A DNA stretch of 64,000 bases, from contig NZ_CP045178.1 in assembly GCF_009296025.1 (NCBI RefSeq), positions 5,580,001 through 5,644,000 on the forward strand, given 5' to 3'. Below, piece after piece: positions 8,095 through 16,828 of the stretch. Position numbers and translations under genes: made by a program. The notes beneath the pieces were generated by a model. The model worked only from the letters and a program-made list of their open reading frames with translations, did no database searches and was not told the origin of the DNA. Every line of letters starts with the position of its first letter. The stretch's first letter is position 1. Origin of the DNA: Streptomyces tsukubensis. GTDB lineage: Bacteria > Actinomycetota > Actinomycetes > Streptomycetales > Streptomycetaceae.

Positions 8095-8228
8095 GGTCAT
8101 TGCGTATGGCGCTTCATGCTGTCTAACATCCGGGACTACGCGGGGTCAACGGACCCGGCGCCCCGACCACAGCCCGACCACCGGGTGCGGTCGCGGGACC
8201 GGAGCACCACCGAGGAGCCTGAAGGACA

Positions 8229-9479
8229 GTGAGCGAGACCGTCCAGACCGCGACGACCACCGAGCCGGCCCCGGCGCCCGGCGGGGACTCCGGCTTCCCC
8301 GCCGCCGATGTCGTCTCCCTCGGTGAGTCCATGGTGACGTTCCTGCCCTCGCGGCCCGGTCGCCTCGCCGACGTACCCTCCTTCGATCGCGGTATCGGCG
8401 GCGCCGAGTCCAACGTGGCCTGCGCCCTGGCGGCTGCGGGCCACAGCGCCCGCTGGGTCGGCAGGGTCGGCGCCGACGGCTTCGGCGAACACCTCGTCGA
8501 CACCATCGCCGGCTACGGCGTGGACACCTCAGCCGTCCGCCGCGACCCCACCCGCCCCACCGGCGTCTACTTCCGCACGGCCGCCGACCGCGACGCCGAC
8601 ACCGGCTTCGAGGTCGTCTACTACCGAGCGGGCTCCGCCGCCTCCGCGATGTCCCCGAAAGTCGTCCCCTACGAGGCGCTGCGCTCCGCCAGGATCCTGC
8701 ATGTGTCGGGGATCACCGCCGCCCTCTCGCCCGACTGCCTCGCCCTCATGCGCGACCTCACCACCCGCAGGCCGGGCCGCCCCCTTGTCTCCTTCGACGT
8801 GAACTACCGCGCCCACCTGTGGGCCGCCGCGGACGAGGCGGGACAGGTGCTGCTCGGACTCGCGCGCGGCGCCGACCTCGTCTTCGTCGGCGACGACGAG
8901 GCGGCCCACGCCTGGTCCATCACCGGGGGGCCCGCCGCGATCCGCGCAGCGCTGCCCGAACCCGCCACCCTTGTCGTCAAGCAGGGCAGCGCGGGCGCCA
9001 CCGTCTTCGCCCGCACTGCCGAAGGGGAGGCGGACACCGTGACGTTTGAGCCCGCGCCCCGCGTGGACGTCGTCGCCCCCGTCGGCGCCGGTGACGCCTT
9101 CGCCGCCGGGTTCCTCTCCGGGACCCTGCGGGGCCTGTCCGGCGAGGCCCGGATACGCCACGGCCACCTGATGGCGGCCGCCGTCCTCACCGTCGCGGGC
9201 GACCTCTGCGCACCGCCGGCCCGCGCCGACGCCGACCGCCTCGCCGCCCTCGACGACACCGCCTGGGGCGCGCTGCGCCTCGGCCCCGGCTGGACGGACG
9301 ACGTGTCCGCGCGGGAAACCGCGCCCGGTGGCGCGCCGACGCCCCCGGCCGGGCAGGACGACGCGTCCGTGCCCGGGTCCTGGCGTGGCGGCGCGCCCGT
9401 GCCCGAGGCGGGGCACAATGGCGCACCCGCGCCCCAGCTCCGGTACGGCGGCGCATCCCAGGAGGCGCACACACCATGA
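8229..9479 (+). CDS. PfkB-family sugar kinase (2-keto-3-deoxygluconate kinase-like)
   Basis: A 416-residue ribokinase-family kinase. An N-terminal GESMV motif follows a disordered 25-residue start. Other motifs are GGAESNVA, the substrate lid region, and the C-terminal signature GAGDAFAAGFLSG with the catalytic Asp. It most resembles 2-keto-3-deoxygluconate kinases, which phosphorylate KDG for Entner-Doudoroff-type use. The last 60 or so residues are a Gly/Ala/Pro-rich tail unlike the family. The start is GTG with purine-rich sequence upstream. The stop overlaps the IclR start by four bases (ATGA), so the two are translationally coupled. The nearby GntP permease fits gluconate-type substrates. 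Confidence 0.8.
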   Translation: MSETVQTATTTEPAPAPGGDSGFPAADVVSLGESMVTFLPSRPGRLADVPSFDRGIGGAESNVACALAAAGHSARWVGRVGADGFGEHLVDTIAGYGVDTSAVRRDPTRPTGVYFRTAADRDADTGFEVVYYRAGSAASAMSPKVVPYEALRSARILHVSGITAALSPDCLALMRDLTTRRPGRPLVSFDVNYRAHLWAAADEAGQVLLGLARGADLVFVGDDEAAHAWSITGGPAAIRAALPEPATLVVKQGSAGATVFARTAEGEADTVTFEPAPRVDVVAPVGAGDAFAAGFLSGTLRGLSGEARIRHGHLMAAAVLTVAGDLCAPPARADADRLAALDDTAWGALRLGPGWTDDVSARETAPGGAPTPPAGQDDASVPGSWRGGAPVPEAGHNGAPAPQLRYGGASQEAHTP

Positions 9480-10429
9480 GCCAGACCGTCGACCGCGCGC
9501 TCAGCATCCTGCCGCTGCTCGCCGAGGGCCCCGCCGACCTGGGCCGGGTCGCCGACCGCCTCGACGTGCACAAGTCCACGGCCCTGCGGCTCCTGCGCAC
9601 CCTCGTGGAACACGGCCTCGTCTACCGCCAGTCCGACGGCCGCTACCGCCTCGGCGCCCGCCTCTTCTCGCTCGCCCAGGAAGCCATCGAGAACCTGGAC
9701 GTACGCGAGATCGCCCACCACCACCTCGTACAACTCGGCGAAGTGTGCGGACACACCGTGCACCTCGCCGTATACGAGGAGGGCGAGGTCCTCTACATCG
9801 ACAAGGTCGACAGCCGATACCCGGTACGGATGTACTCGCGAGTCGGCAAGCCCGTCCCGATGAGCGTCGCCGCCGTGTCCAAGCTGCTCCTCGCCGACCT
9901 GCCGGAGGCAGAGCGGCGCGCCGTCGCCGAACGCCTCGACTACCCCATGTACACGCCCCGTTCGACACCGAGCGCCACCGCCTTCCTCAAGGAGCTGGCC
10001 GGCGTGCGCGAACAGGGCTGGGCCACCGACCTCGGTGGCCACGAGGAGTCCATCAACTGCGTCGCGGCTCCCATCCGCGGCGCCGACGGCCGGGCCGTCG
10101 CCGCCATGTCGGTCTCCGCGCCGAACGTCGTCGTCACCGCTGAGGACGTACTCGGACTGCTCCCGCTGGTGCGCCGCACCGCCGACGCCATCAGCAGGGA
10201 GTACTCGGGGCAGCACAGCAGCACCGCTCCCGGGCACAGCAACACCGCCTCGGGGCACAGCAGCACGGGCCCTGGGCACAGCAGGACAGCCTCCGGGCAC
10301 AGCTCCGCCGGGGACGCGGGGCCCGCACGGGCACCCCGTACCGGCGGAACACCTCAGGAATCCCACGTAACCCACGTAACCCACGTAACCCACGTGAGTC
10401 ACGTAACCGAAGCGAACAAGGAAGTCTGA
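9476..10429 (+). CDS. IclR-family transcriptional regulator
   Basis: A 317-residue regulator. A winged helix-turn-helix at residues 1-60 (VDRALSILPLLAEGPADLG) is followed by an IclR effector domain to about residue 245 (HLAVYEEGEVLYIDKVDS, SINCVAAPI). IclR proteins normally end there. Here a tail of about 70 residues follows, made of GHSSTxxGHSxTAS repeats and then a Thr-His-Val run from a 9-bp repeat. It overlaps the kinase stop and is followed five bases later by RidA, so the three form one operon. It probably controls the divergent D-amino-acid genes. Confidence 0.85.
   Translation: MSQTVDRALSILPLLAEGPADLGRVADRLDVHKSTALRLLRTLVEHGLVYRQSDGRYRLGARLFSLAQEAIENLDVREIAHHHLVQLGEVCGHTVHLAVYEEGEVLYIDKVDSRYPVRMYSRVGKPVPMSVAAVSKLLLADLPEAERRAVAERLDYPMYTPRSTPSATAFLKELAGVREQGWATDLGGHEESINCVAAPIRGADGRAVAAMSVSAPNVVVTAEDVLGLLPLVRRTADAISREYSGQHSSTAPGHSNTASGHSSTGPGHSRTASGHSSAGDAGPARAPRTGGTPQESHVTHVTHVTHVSHVTEANKEV
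10362..10406 (+). repeat. 9-bp tandem repeat at the IclR 3' end
   Basis: Five consecutive 9-bp units (CCCACGTAA, the last two with changes) encode the THV repeats near the C-terminus of the IclR protein. Each unit contains ACGT, so the array could also act as a cluster of short palindromes. Confidence 0.75.
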
Positions 10430-10434
10430 CCGTC

Positions 10435-10845
10435 ATGACCGAGAAGACCGCGCTCACCCCCTCCACCCACACGACGCCGCCGGCCAAGTTCTCGCACGGC
10501 GTGAAGAAGGGCAACATCCTCCAGGTCGCCGGGCAGGTCGGCTTCCTGCCCGCCGTCGAGGGCCAGGCCCCCACCCCCGCGGGCCCGACCCTGCGCGAGC
10601 AGACCCTACAGACCTTCGCCAACGTCAAGGCCATCCTGGAAGAGGGCGGCGCCACCTGGGACGACGTCGTGATGATGCGCGTGTACCTCACGGACACCGC
10701 GCACTTCGCCGAGCTGAACGAGATCTACAACGCCTACTTCGAGGACGAGGGGCTCAAGGCCGCCGCCTCGGCCCGCACCACCGTCTACGTCGGGCTGCCC
10801 GCGGGGCTGCTCATCGAGATCGACGCGCTCGCCGTCCTCGGCTGA
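10435..10845 (+). CDS. RidA-family enamine/imine deaminase
   Basis: A 136-residue RidA/YjgF/UK114 protein. These hydrolyse reactive enamine/imine intermediates made by PLP dehydratases. Visible features are the early strand ILQVAGQVGF, the VYLTD segment with the neighbouring Asn/Glu, and the conserved Arg in SARTTVYVG near the C-terminus. It is about 10 residues longer at the N-terminus than the short family members. It follows the IclR gene closely, and the same locus encodes a PLP deaminase that would generate such intermediates. This makes a dedicated partner role likely. Confidence 0.85.
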   Translation: MTEKTALTPSTHTTPPAKFSHGVKKGNILQVAGQVGFLPAVEGQAPTPAGPTLREQTLQTFANVKAILEEGGATWDDVVMMRVYLTDTAHFAELNEIYNAYFEDEGLKAAASARTTVYVGLPAGLLIEIDALAVLG

Positions 10846-11155
10846 GAACCGAGGACCGGGGCCGCTGCCCGACCCCTCCCGCGGCCGCCCCGAACGGGGT
10901 GACTCCCGTGTGCGGGAACTCCACGTATGGGGTGACTCCATGACGAGTGGGACACGTGGGACGGCCGCGGCGGGAGAAATCAGAGTGGCCCGGCCGTACG
11001 GGAGTTGAACCCGGTGGCCAAGGGGCACGTGTAGATCACATGAGCCCGGCGGGGGCATCCTCAGTGGTGCCCCGCCGGGTCCGGTCGACCTTCCACACGT
11101 CCCCGCACCACCCGCCACGCCGGGACGTGCGGGCAGCCCGATCCGAGGTTCTCCC
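10846..11155 (+). other. 310-bp gap between ridA and the permease gene
   Basis: It contains a terminator-like hairpin at 11045-11079 and GC-rich sequence after it. Frames in this gap lack convincing codon bias. No other element seen. Confidence 0.5.
11045..11079 (+). terminator. hairpin after the kinase-iclR-ridA operon
   Basis: CCCGGCGGGGGCA (11045-11057) pairs with TGCCCCGCCGGG (11068-11079) with one bulged G and a 10-base loop. It lies between ridA and the permease gene. Whether it stops or only attenuates read-through is unknown. Confidence 0.5.
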
Positions 11156-12637
11156 ATGCCCCTGCCGCCCTCGTCCCTCGCCGCGGCACAGGAGGCGCCC
11201 CCGCACACCGGCGGCCTGCTCCTGCTCATCGACGGCACACCGGGACTGCTGATCGTCGCAGCGCTCGGCATCCTGCTGCTGCTCTTCCTCATCATCAAAG
11301 TCAGGTTGCAGCCCTTCGTGGCGCTGCTCGCCGTCTCCGTCGCCGTCGGTCTCGCGGCCGGCCTCTCGGTCACCGAACTCTTCGGCACCGTGCAGAAGTC
11401 CGACGCCGTCTCGCTCATCGAGTCAGGCATGGGCGGCACCCTCGGCCACATCGCCATCATCATCGGCCTCGGCACGATGCTCGGCGCCGTCCTTGAGGTC
11501 TCCGGGGGCGCCGAAGTCCTCTCCGCCCGGCTCCTCGCCCTGTTCGGCGAGAAGCGCGCCCCCCTCGCGATGGGCCTCACCGGCCTCATCTTCGGTATCC
11601 CCGTCTTCTTCGACGTCGGTATCTTCGTCCTCGCGCCGATCGTCTACGCGGCGGCGCAGCGCTCGGGAAAATCGATCCTGCTGTACTGCCTGCCGCTGCT
11701 CGCGGGACTCTCCATGACCCACGCGTTCCTGCCGCCGCACCCCGGACCCGTCGCCGCGGCGGGACTGCTGCACGTGTCGCTCGGCTGGATCATCCTCATG
11801 GGCGTGATCTGCGGTGTGCCCGCCGTACTCGCCGCCTGGGCGTGGGCCGCGTGGATCGGCAAGCGGATGTTCGTACCCGTGCCGCAGGACATGGTCGAGG
11901 CCGCTGACGAGGCGAAGGCCGCGGTGGCCGAGGAGCAGCGGGCGGCGGGTGTGGTCCCCCGTGAGGACCCCGTACCGCTCGGCACGGTCCTCGGCATCAT
12001 CGGCACCCCGCTGATCCTGATACTCGCCGCCACGTTCACGTCGATCACCCTCGACCCGTCCACGCTCCGCAGCGTCATCGAGTTCTTCGGCCACCCCTTC
12101 GTGGCGCTGACCATCTCGCTGCTCCTCGCGTACTGGCTGCTCGGCCTCCGGCGCGGCTGGTCGCGCAAGTCCCTCGAAACGATCTCCACCGCCTCCCTGA
12201 AGCCCGTCGGCAACATCCTGCTCGTCGTCGGCGCGGGCGGGATCTTCGGTGCGGTACTCAAGGGCAGCGGCGTCGCCGAGGCACTGTCGGACACCTTCCA
12301 CGACGTGGGGCTGCCGGTACTCGTACTCGCCTATCTGATCTCCCTGGTGCTTCGGGTGGCCCAGGGGTCGGCGACCGTCGCGATCGTCACCACGGCCGGA
12401 ATCGTCCTGCCGCTGCTGGAGAGCGGGGACTACTCGCAGGCGTTCACCGCGCTGGTCATCATGGCCATCTCGGCCGGTTCCATCTTCGCCTCGCACGTCA
12501 ACGACGGTGGCTTCTGGATGGTCGCGAAGTACTTCGGCATCTCCGAGCGGGACACCCTCAAGACGTGGACCGTACTCGAATCGGTGCTGTCGGTCGCGGG
12601 CTTCGCGGTGGCGGCGGTGGTCAGCCTGTTCGTGTGA
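11156..12637 (+). CDS. GntP-family gluconate:H+ symporter
   Basis: A 493-residue permease with about 12-14 hydrophobic segments and GntP hallmarks: the N-terminal LIIKVRLQPFVALL, GMGGTLGHIAIIIGLGTMLG, FGIPVFFDVGIF, AFLPPHPGP and AQGSATVAIVTTAG. The family imports gluconate and related sugar acids with protons; some members import D-serine. A cytoplasmic loop of about 40 charged residues lies near residues 240-280. The ATG at 11156 is preceded by a weak purine-rich site. Given the D-amino-acid enzymes next door, D-serine or another hydroxy/amino acid is as plausible a substrate as gluconate. Confidence 0.88.
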   Translation: MPLPPSSLAAAQEAPPHTGGLLLLIDGTPGLLIVAALGILLLLFLIIKVRLQPFVALLAVSVAVGLAAGLSVTELFGTVQKSDAVSLIESGMGGTLGHIAIIIGLGTMLGAVLEVSGGAEVLSARLLALFGEKRAPLAMGLTGLIFGIPVFFDVGIFVLAPIVYAAAQRSGKSILLYCLPLLAGLSMTHAFLPPHPGPVAAAGLLHVSLGWIILMGVICGVPAVLAAWAWAAWIGKRMFVPVPQDMVEAADEAKAAVAEEQRAAGVVPREDPVPLGTVLGIIGTPLILILAATFTSITLDPSTLRSVIEFFGHPFVALTISLLLAYWLLGLRRGWSRKSLETISTASLKPVGNILLVVGAGGIFGAVLKGSGVAEALSDTFHDVGLPVLVLAYLISLVLRVAQGSATVAIVTTAGIVLPLLESGDYSQAFTALVIMAISAGSIFASHVNDGGFWMVAKYFGISERDTLKTWTVLESVLSVAGFAVAAVVSLFV

Positions 12638-12728
12638 GACGGGCCGTCAACTCCCCTTGTCGGGGCGTCCTGCGGCCGGCGGCGGGGGTGACAGGGGTGA
12701 CCCCCGCCGCAGGGGGCACGCGTGCACC

Positions 12729-13676
12729 ATGAGGAGTTTCGCTTCGCTTCGTAGGGCTGGTACGGCAAGTACGGCAGGCACGCCGGACACGGCAGGCACC
12801 TCGGCTACGGCGCCCGCGCCGGACACGGCCCGCACGCCGTACACGACCCCCGTGCCGGACACGGCCCGCATGCCGTGCAAGACCCCCATGCCGAAGACAC
12901 CCCGCGTCGCGGCGGGGAGCTGCGCCGTCCTCCTGGTCTGCGCCCTCGCGGGTTGCTCCGGCGGCGACGGGAGCCATGACGGATCAGGCTCGGGCGGGGA
13001 CGCCTCGCCCTTCGCCCCCGCCGTCGCCGCCCAGGGCGGGGCGCTGCCCGGTGGCGGGCGGCTCGTCATCACCACGGAGGGCGGTGTCCGGCTCGTCGGG
13101 GGCGGCGGCGACCGCGTACGCGTCGAGGACGGCACGAAGGCGCACTGGGACGGCGAAGGACCCACCCGCACCCTCGACCTGCCCTGCGACGAGAACGACC
13201 GGCGGGCCGAGAAGAACTGCGGGGGTATGCCCGTCGTGCACGTCCCCTCCGGCGCCGACGTGACGGTCAGCGCCCGCAACGCCGGAGTCGACGTCACCGG
13301 GGTGCGCGGAGCGCTGACGCTCACCACCGTCAACGGCGATGTGACCGTCCAGGACGCTGGCGACCGCCACGAGAGGTCGAGGCTGGTCACCCGAAACGGC
13401 TCGGTACGTGCCACGGGGCTGCGCGCCGCACATCTCGGCGCCGAGACGGTCAACGGAGACGTGGACCTGGCCTGCGACAACGCACCCGGCGACGTCAGTG
13501 GTGTCAGCAGGAACGGCTCGGTCCGCGTGACCCTGCCCTCCGACGCCCCCTCGTACGCGGCGGACGCCACCACGGTCAACGGCAGGACCGACGTGGACGT
13601 CCCCTCGTCGTCCCCGAAGGAACACGAGCTCTCGCTGCGTACCGTCAACGGCGATGTCGAGGCCCACCGCGGCTGA
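12729..13676 (+). CDS. secreted lipoprotein with DUF4097-like repeat domain
   Basis: A protein of up to 315 residues. From an internal ATG at 12888 it has a lipoprotein signal peptide ending in the lipobox LAGC. The mature part has repeated beta segments (TTVNGDVTVQ, TVNGDVDLAC, TVNGDVEAHRG), the beta-helix-like pattern of DUF4097/putative adhesins. The 53 residues between the two possible starts are low-complexity with PDTAR repeats. Neither start has a strong ribosome site, so 12888 is a real alternative and gives a normal signal peptide. It probably sits on the outer face of the membrane. Function unknown. Confidence 0.65.
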   Translation: MRSFASLRRAGTASTAGTPDTAGTSATAPAPDTARTPYTTPVPDTARMPCKTPMPKTPRVAAGSCAVLLVCALAGCSGGDGSHDGSGSGGDASPFAPAVAAQGGALPGGGRLVITTEGGVRLVGGGGDRVRVEDGTKAHWDGEGPTRTLDLPCDENDRRAEKNCGGMPVVHVPSGADVTVSARNAGVDVTGVRGALTLTTVNGDVTVQDAGDRHERSRLVTRNGSVRATGLRAAHLGAETVNGDVDLACDNAPGDVSGVSRNGSVRVTLPSDAPSYAADATTVNGRTDVDVPSSSPKEHELSLRTVNGDVEAHRG

Positions 13677-13761
13677 CCCGCGGGACGCGCGTCTTCACCT
13701 CTTCGTGGCCCCGCCACGGTTCAGCCCCGCGCTCCCTCGCGCGGGCGGGGCGGAGAAGCCG

Positions 13762-13791
13762 GCGGCGCCGCCAGGGGAGTGGCGGCGCCGC
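13762..13791. terminator. terminator between convergent lipoprotein and chitinase genes
   Basis: A 12-bp perfect stem (GCGGCGCCGCCA / TGGCGGCGCCGC) with the loop GGGGAG lies in the 155-bp gap between two converging genes. Confidence 0.6.
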
Positions 13792-13831
13792 TGAGCCACA
13801 TGAGGGCGGGAGGAAGGGGAGCAGGAGGTGC

Positions 13832-14926
13832 CTAGGACAGTGCGTGGACGTGCGCGCCGACCGAGTCCGACCAGGCACTGCCCTCGGCGGCGTCCCAGTT
13901 GGTCGACCAGGTCATGGCGCCCCGCAGGCCCGGGTAGGTCTTGGCGGGCTTGTACGAACCGCAGTTCTCTCCAGCCGTCAGGCAGTCGAGGGCCGCGTTC
14001 ACGACCGAAGGTGCGACATAGCCGCCCCCGGCCGCGCTGGACGAGGCCGGTACGCCGATGCCGACCTGCGCCGGGTCGAGGCCGCCCTCCAACTGGATAC
14101 AGGCGAGCGAGGTCAGGAAGTCGACCGTGCCCTGTGAGTAGACCTTGCCGTCGCAGCCCAGCATCGAACCGCTGTTGTAGTACTGCATGTTGACGACGGT
14201 CAGGATGTCCTTGACGGCCAGGGCCGTCTTGAAGTATTCGGTCGACGTCGACTGCATGTCGATGGTCTGCGGCGCCATCGTCACCACGAGCCCGCCGCCT
14301 GCCTTCTGGGAGAGCGACTTGAGGGCCTGGGACATGTAGGTGGAGTTGAGCCCGTTCTCCAGGTCGATGTCGACGCCGTCGAAGCCGTACTCCTGCATTT
14401 CCGCGTGGACGGAGTCGGCGAACGCCGTCGCGGACTCCGCGCTGTTGACGGAAACCGCGCCTTTTTCGCCGCCGACGGAGAGGACGACCGACTTGCCCTC
14501 CGCCTGCTTCGCCTTGACGTCGGCCTTGAACTGGTCCGCGGTGTAACCGCCGAGTCCGGCCGAGTCCACGGTGAAGGAGACCTCGCCCGGTGTGGTCGTC
14601 GCGTCCGCGAAGGCCACCGCGATGATGTCGTACTGATCCTGGACGTCGGCCAGTTTCTGCACGGTCGCGCCGTTGTCGAAGTTCTGCCAGTAGCCGGTCA
14701 GCGCGTGAGCGGGTACGGCGGCCCGCGCCGAAGTCCCGGAAGCCGCCTTCGCGGCCACGGGTCCTTCCGCCGCCTGCGCCTGGGCGCAGACTCCGGTGAG
14801 AGCGAGAGCGGCGGACGCCAGGACGGCGAGCGCCCCGCCCGACCGGCTCCGGCGCCGTACGCTCCGCGATCCGTGCCGTCCGTCTCTGTCCGCTGCCCTG
14901 CCCGCGTTGTCTGCTGAGTGGTCCAC
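13832..14926 (-). CDS. secreted GH18 chitinase
   Basis: A 364-residue secreted glycoside hydrolase family 18 enzyme that cleaves chitin or related beta-1,4-GlcNAc chains. The catalytic DxxDxDxE motif is present as DGVDIDLE. Other barrel segments are LTGYWQNFDN, VVLSVGGEKG, VNMQYYNSG and the C-terminal GAMTWSTNWD. A twin-arginine-like basic stretch (SVRRRSRSGG) and a hydrophobic core ending in AQAQA form the signal peptide. The GTG at 14926 follows GGAGG by five bases, so the in-frame extension to 15034 is not used. No separate chitin-binding domain is present. A DasR-type site upstream suggests induction by chitin breakdown products. Confidence 0.9.
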   Translation of the reverse strand: MDHSADNAGRAADRDGRHGSRSVRRRSRSGGALAVLASAALALTGVCAQAQAAEGPVAAKAASGTSARAAVPAHALTGYWQNFDNGATVQKLADVQDQYDIIAVAFADATTTPGEVSFTVDSAGLGGYTADQFKADVKAKQAEGKSVVLSVGGEKGAVSVNSAESATAFADSVHAEMQEYGFDGVDIDLENGLNSTYMSQALKSLSQKAGGGLVVTMAPQTIDMQSTSTEYFKTALAVKDILTVVNMQYYNSGSMLGCDGKVYSQGTVDFLTSLACIQLEGGLDPAQVGIGVPASSSAAGGGYVAPSVVNAALDCLTAGENCGSYKPAKTYPGLRGAMTWSTNWDAAEGSAWSDSVGAHVHALS

Positions 14927-15007
14927 TGCTGCCTCCGTGGGGGAGTGGGGGGAGGAGGGTGCCTGGGTCAAGTACCGAGGAACGGTGGCCACCGCTTGGA
15001 GATACAA

Positions 15008-15034
15008 GGTGGTCCAGACCAATAACGTTGTCAA
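15008..15034 (-). promoter_or_regulatory. DasR-type operator overlapping a TTGACA box, chitinase promoter
   Basis: The palindrome TGGTCCAGACCA at 15010-15021 closely matches the DasR responsive element (core TGGTCTAGACCA), which represses chitin and GlcNAc genes in Streptomyces. On the minus strand a -35-like TTGACA occupies 15034-15029 and the operator follows directly. It lies about 84 bases before the chitinase GTG. The site itself is visible; the DasR assignment is from known consensus. Confidence 0.75.
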
Positions 15035-15395
15035 GGCCTCGGGAACAACCGGCTTTTGAGCCGTCCCCGTCCGTCACTTCCGTACGCGAATGTCTTCGCA
15101 ATGGCGACGGCCCCGTGCCCCCGCCCCGTCGGCCACGGGTCGTGCGCTGCCGTGCCGGGCCTGCTCCGAGCCGAGTGCGGACCGGGACCGGCCCTGTGCC
15201 GACGGCCCGTGCTGGGAATGATCGAATTCCCTCGCGAATCTTACGAATCGCATGTTTCCCGCCAAGATCCACAGAAGGGGGCCGCTCCCCCCGTGTCCTA
15301 CCGAAGGCCCATCAACCCAGTGAAGTTGGGTGTTGAGGCGGGCTTCACCTGGATATGGTGCAGTTGCGATTCGATGCGGCAGTGACGACGCCGTA

Positions 15396-15461
15396 CGACC
15401 GACCGCTGCGCTCGACGTGACCGACCGATGTGCTCCACATGACCGACCGATGTGCGAACCG
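15396..15461. repeat. three 22-bp direct repeats (iteron-like)
   Basis: Copies at 15396-15417, 15418-15439 and 15440-15461 share the core GACCGACCG followed by MTGYG. They are spaced 22 bp apart, two helical turns. They lie 100-170 bp upstream of the first gene of the tad region. The even phasing suggests binding sites for a protein on one face of the DNA. Confidence 0.6.
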
Positions 15462-15564
15462 GTGTACCGAACCAGTCCGACGGACCTGTCCGGCACACCG
15501 GTGCGACGACCCGAACGTGACGATCCGAGGCGGCCGGCCACCCCGTCCGCCGCAGAGGAACGGG

Positions 15565-16548
15565 GTGTGGACCGTGCCGACCGCCATCGCTGTCACCAGT
15601 CCTGACCTGGTGCTGCCCTCACCCGACCGCTACACCCCGACGGCCGCCGTCCTGCGCGGCCCGCGGGCCACACAGCGGACCGGCGTGGCCAAGGACGCCG
15701 AACGCGCGCCGAGCCTCGACGCGTCCCTCACCGAGATGCACACCCTGCTCGAACAGCACGGCTACGTCATCGCGCTCTGCCCCACCAGCCTCCCCGCCGC
15801 CGTCACCAGACGGCTGTACACCGTTCGGGCGATTCTGGAGACCGACCGCCTCGCGATCCTCCGTCCCGAACTGCCGCCGCTCGGCGTCGCCGCGCTCACC
15901 CTCCAACTGCGGCAGCTCTCCATCTGCGACTTCACCCCCGGCGTCCTCGCCTCCGCCGCCCGGCTGCTCTCGCACTACGTCTACGCGGGCGCCGTCCTCG
16001 GCTCCGTCGCGCGACTCGACCGGGTCCCCGTCACCCTGCGCTCACACGCCAAGTCCTGGGTGCCCGGAGCCCAGTTCGCGGTACTCGCCAACCCGCGGGC
16101 ACAGCTCGTGCGCGTCGCCGCCGACGCCACGCTGCCCGGCCCCGAGTTCGCCACCACCCTGCACGTCGCGCACAGCGGCGCCCCCTCCGAGTGGGTCACG
16201 GACGCTCTCGCCGCGGCCTGGCGGGCGCAGGCCGTGACCGAGACGGGACTGCCCGAGGAATCGGCCCGGTGGTGGGCGTCGGGCAAGCTCGTGGAGTTCG
16301 CCGCGGCCATCCCCGACATCTCCGTCCTCTACCAGCTGGTGTCATCGGTCCGCAGGGAGGAGTGCCACTGGTGCGGCCTCGAACTGATAGGTGACCGCTG
16401 CGGTTTCTGCTCCGCGCCGCTGCCGCCACCGGAACGCCGCCGCAGGCTGCCCGCGGGACGGGGCGCGGCCCCCGCCCTGGTGACGGCGGCAAGCGCGGCT
16501 CCCGCTCACGCTCCCGCCCTGGCCTCGGGCGCCCACTACCGGGGCTGA
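15565..16548 (+). CDS. conserved protein with C-terminal zinc ribbon, tad-associated
   Basis: A 327-residue protein of unknown function. The middle is alpha/beta-like with DUF-type features (LLEQHGYVIALCPTSLPAAV). Near the C-terminus CHWCGLELIGDRCGFC gives two CxxC pairs, a small zinc ribbon. The last 50 residues are Ala/Pro-rich. The GTG at 15565 follows AGAGGA by five bases. It lies upstream of cpaB in the same direction with a 280-bp gap. Genes like it are commonly seen beside the tad cluster in Streptomyces, by memory. A regulatory or assembly role is a guess. Confidence 0.6.
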   Translation: MWTVPTAIAVTSPDLVLPSPDRYTPTAAVLRGPRATQRTGVAKDAERAPSLDASLTEMHTLLEQHGYVIALCPTSLPAAVTRRLYTVRAILETDRLAILRPELPPLGVAALTLQLRQLSICDFTPGVLASAARLLSHYVYAGAVLGSVARLDRVPVTLRSHAKSWVPGAQFAVLANPRAQLVRVAADATLPGPEFATTLHVAHSGAPSEWVTDALAAAWRAQAVTETGLPEESARWWASGKLVEFAAAIPDISVLYQLVSSVRREECHWCGLELIGDRCGFCSAPLPPPERRRRLPAGRGAAPALVTAASAAPAHAPALASGAHYRG

Positions 16549-16828
16549 ACCGCCACCCCGGAGGGGACGGCCCGCTCCACCCGCCGCTCTCCACCCGCCG
16601 CCCGGCCCCGGCGGCTCCCGCCGGGCACGGCTCCATTGAACGCACCGTGTCACGGAACGCACCGCTCCACAGACCGCTCCGCCCCACGGAACGCACCGCT
16701 CAGAACCCCTTACGCCGACGCCCTCTTGAAGAACGGGTCCCCACCCCGCACACTCCGTACCGCCCGCCAGCCCGCACGCTCCGTGCATCACCCGTCGCCA
16801 CCCGTCCATGATCGAGGTAGTCCGGCCC

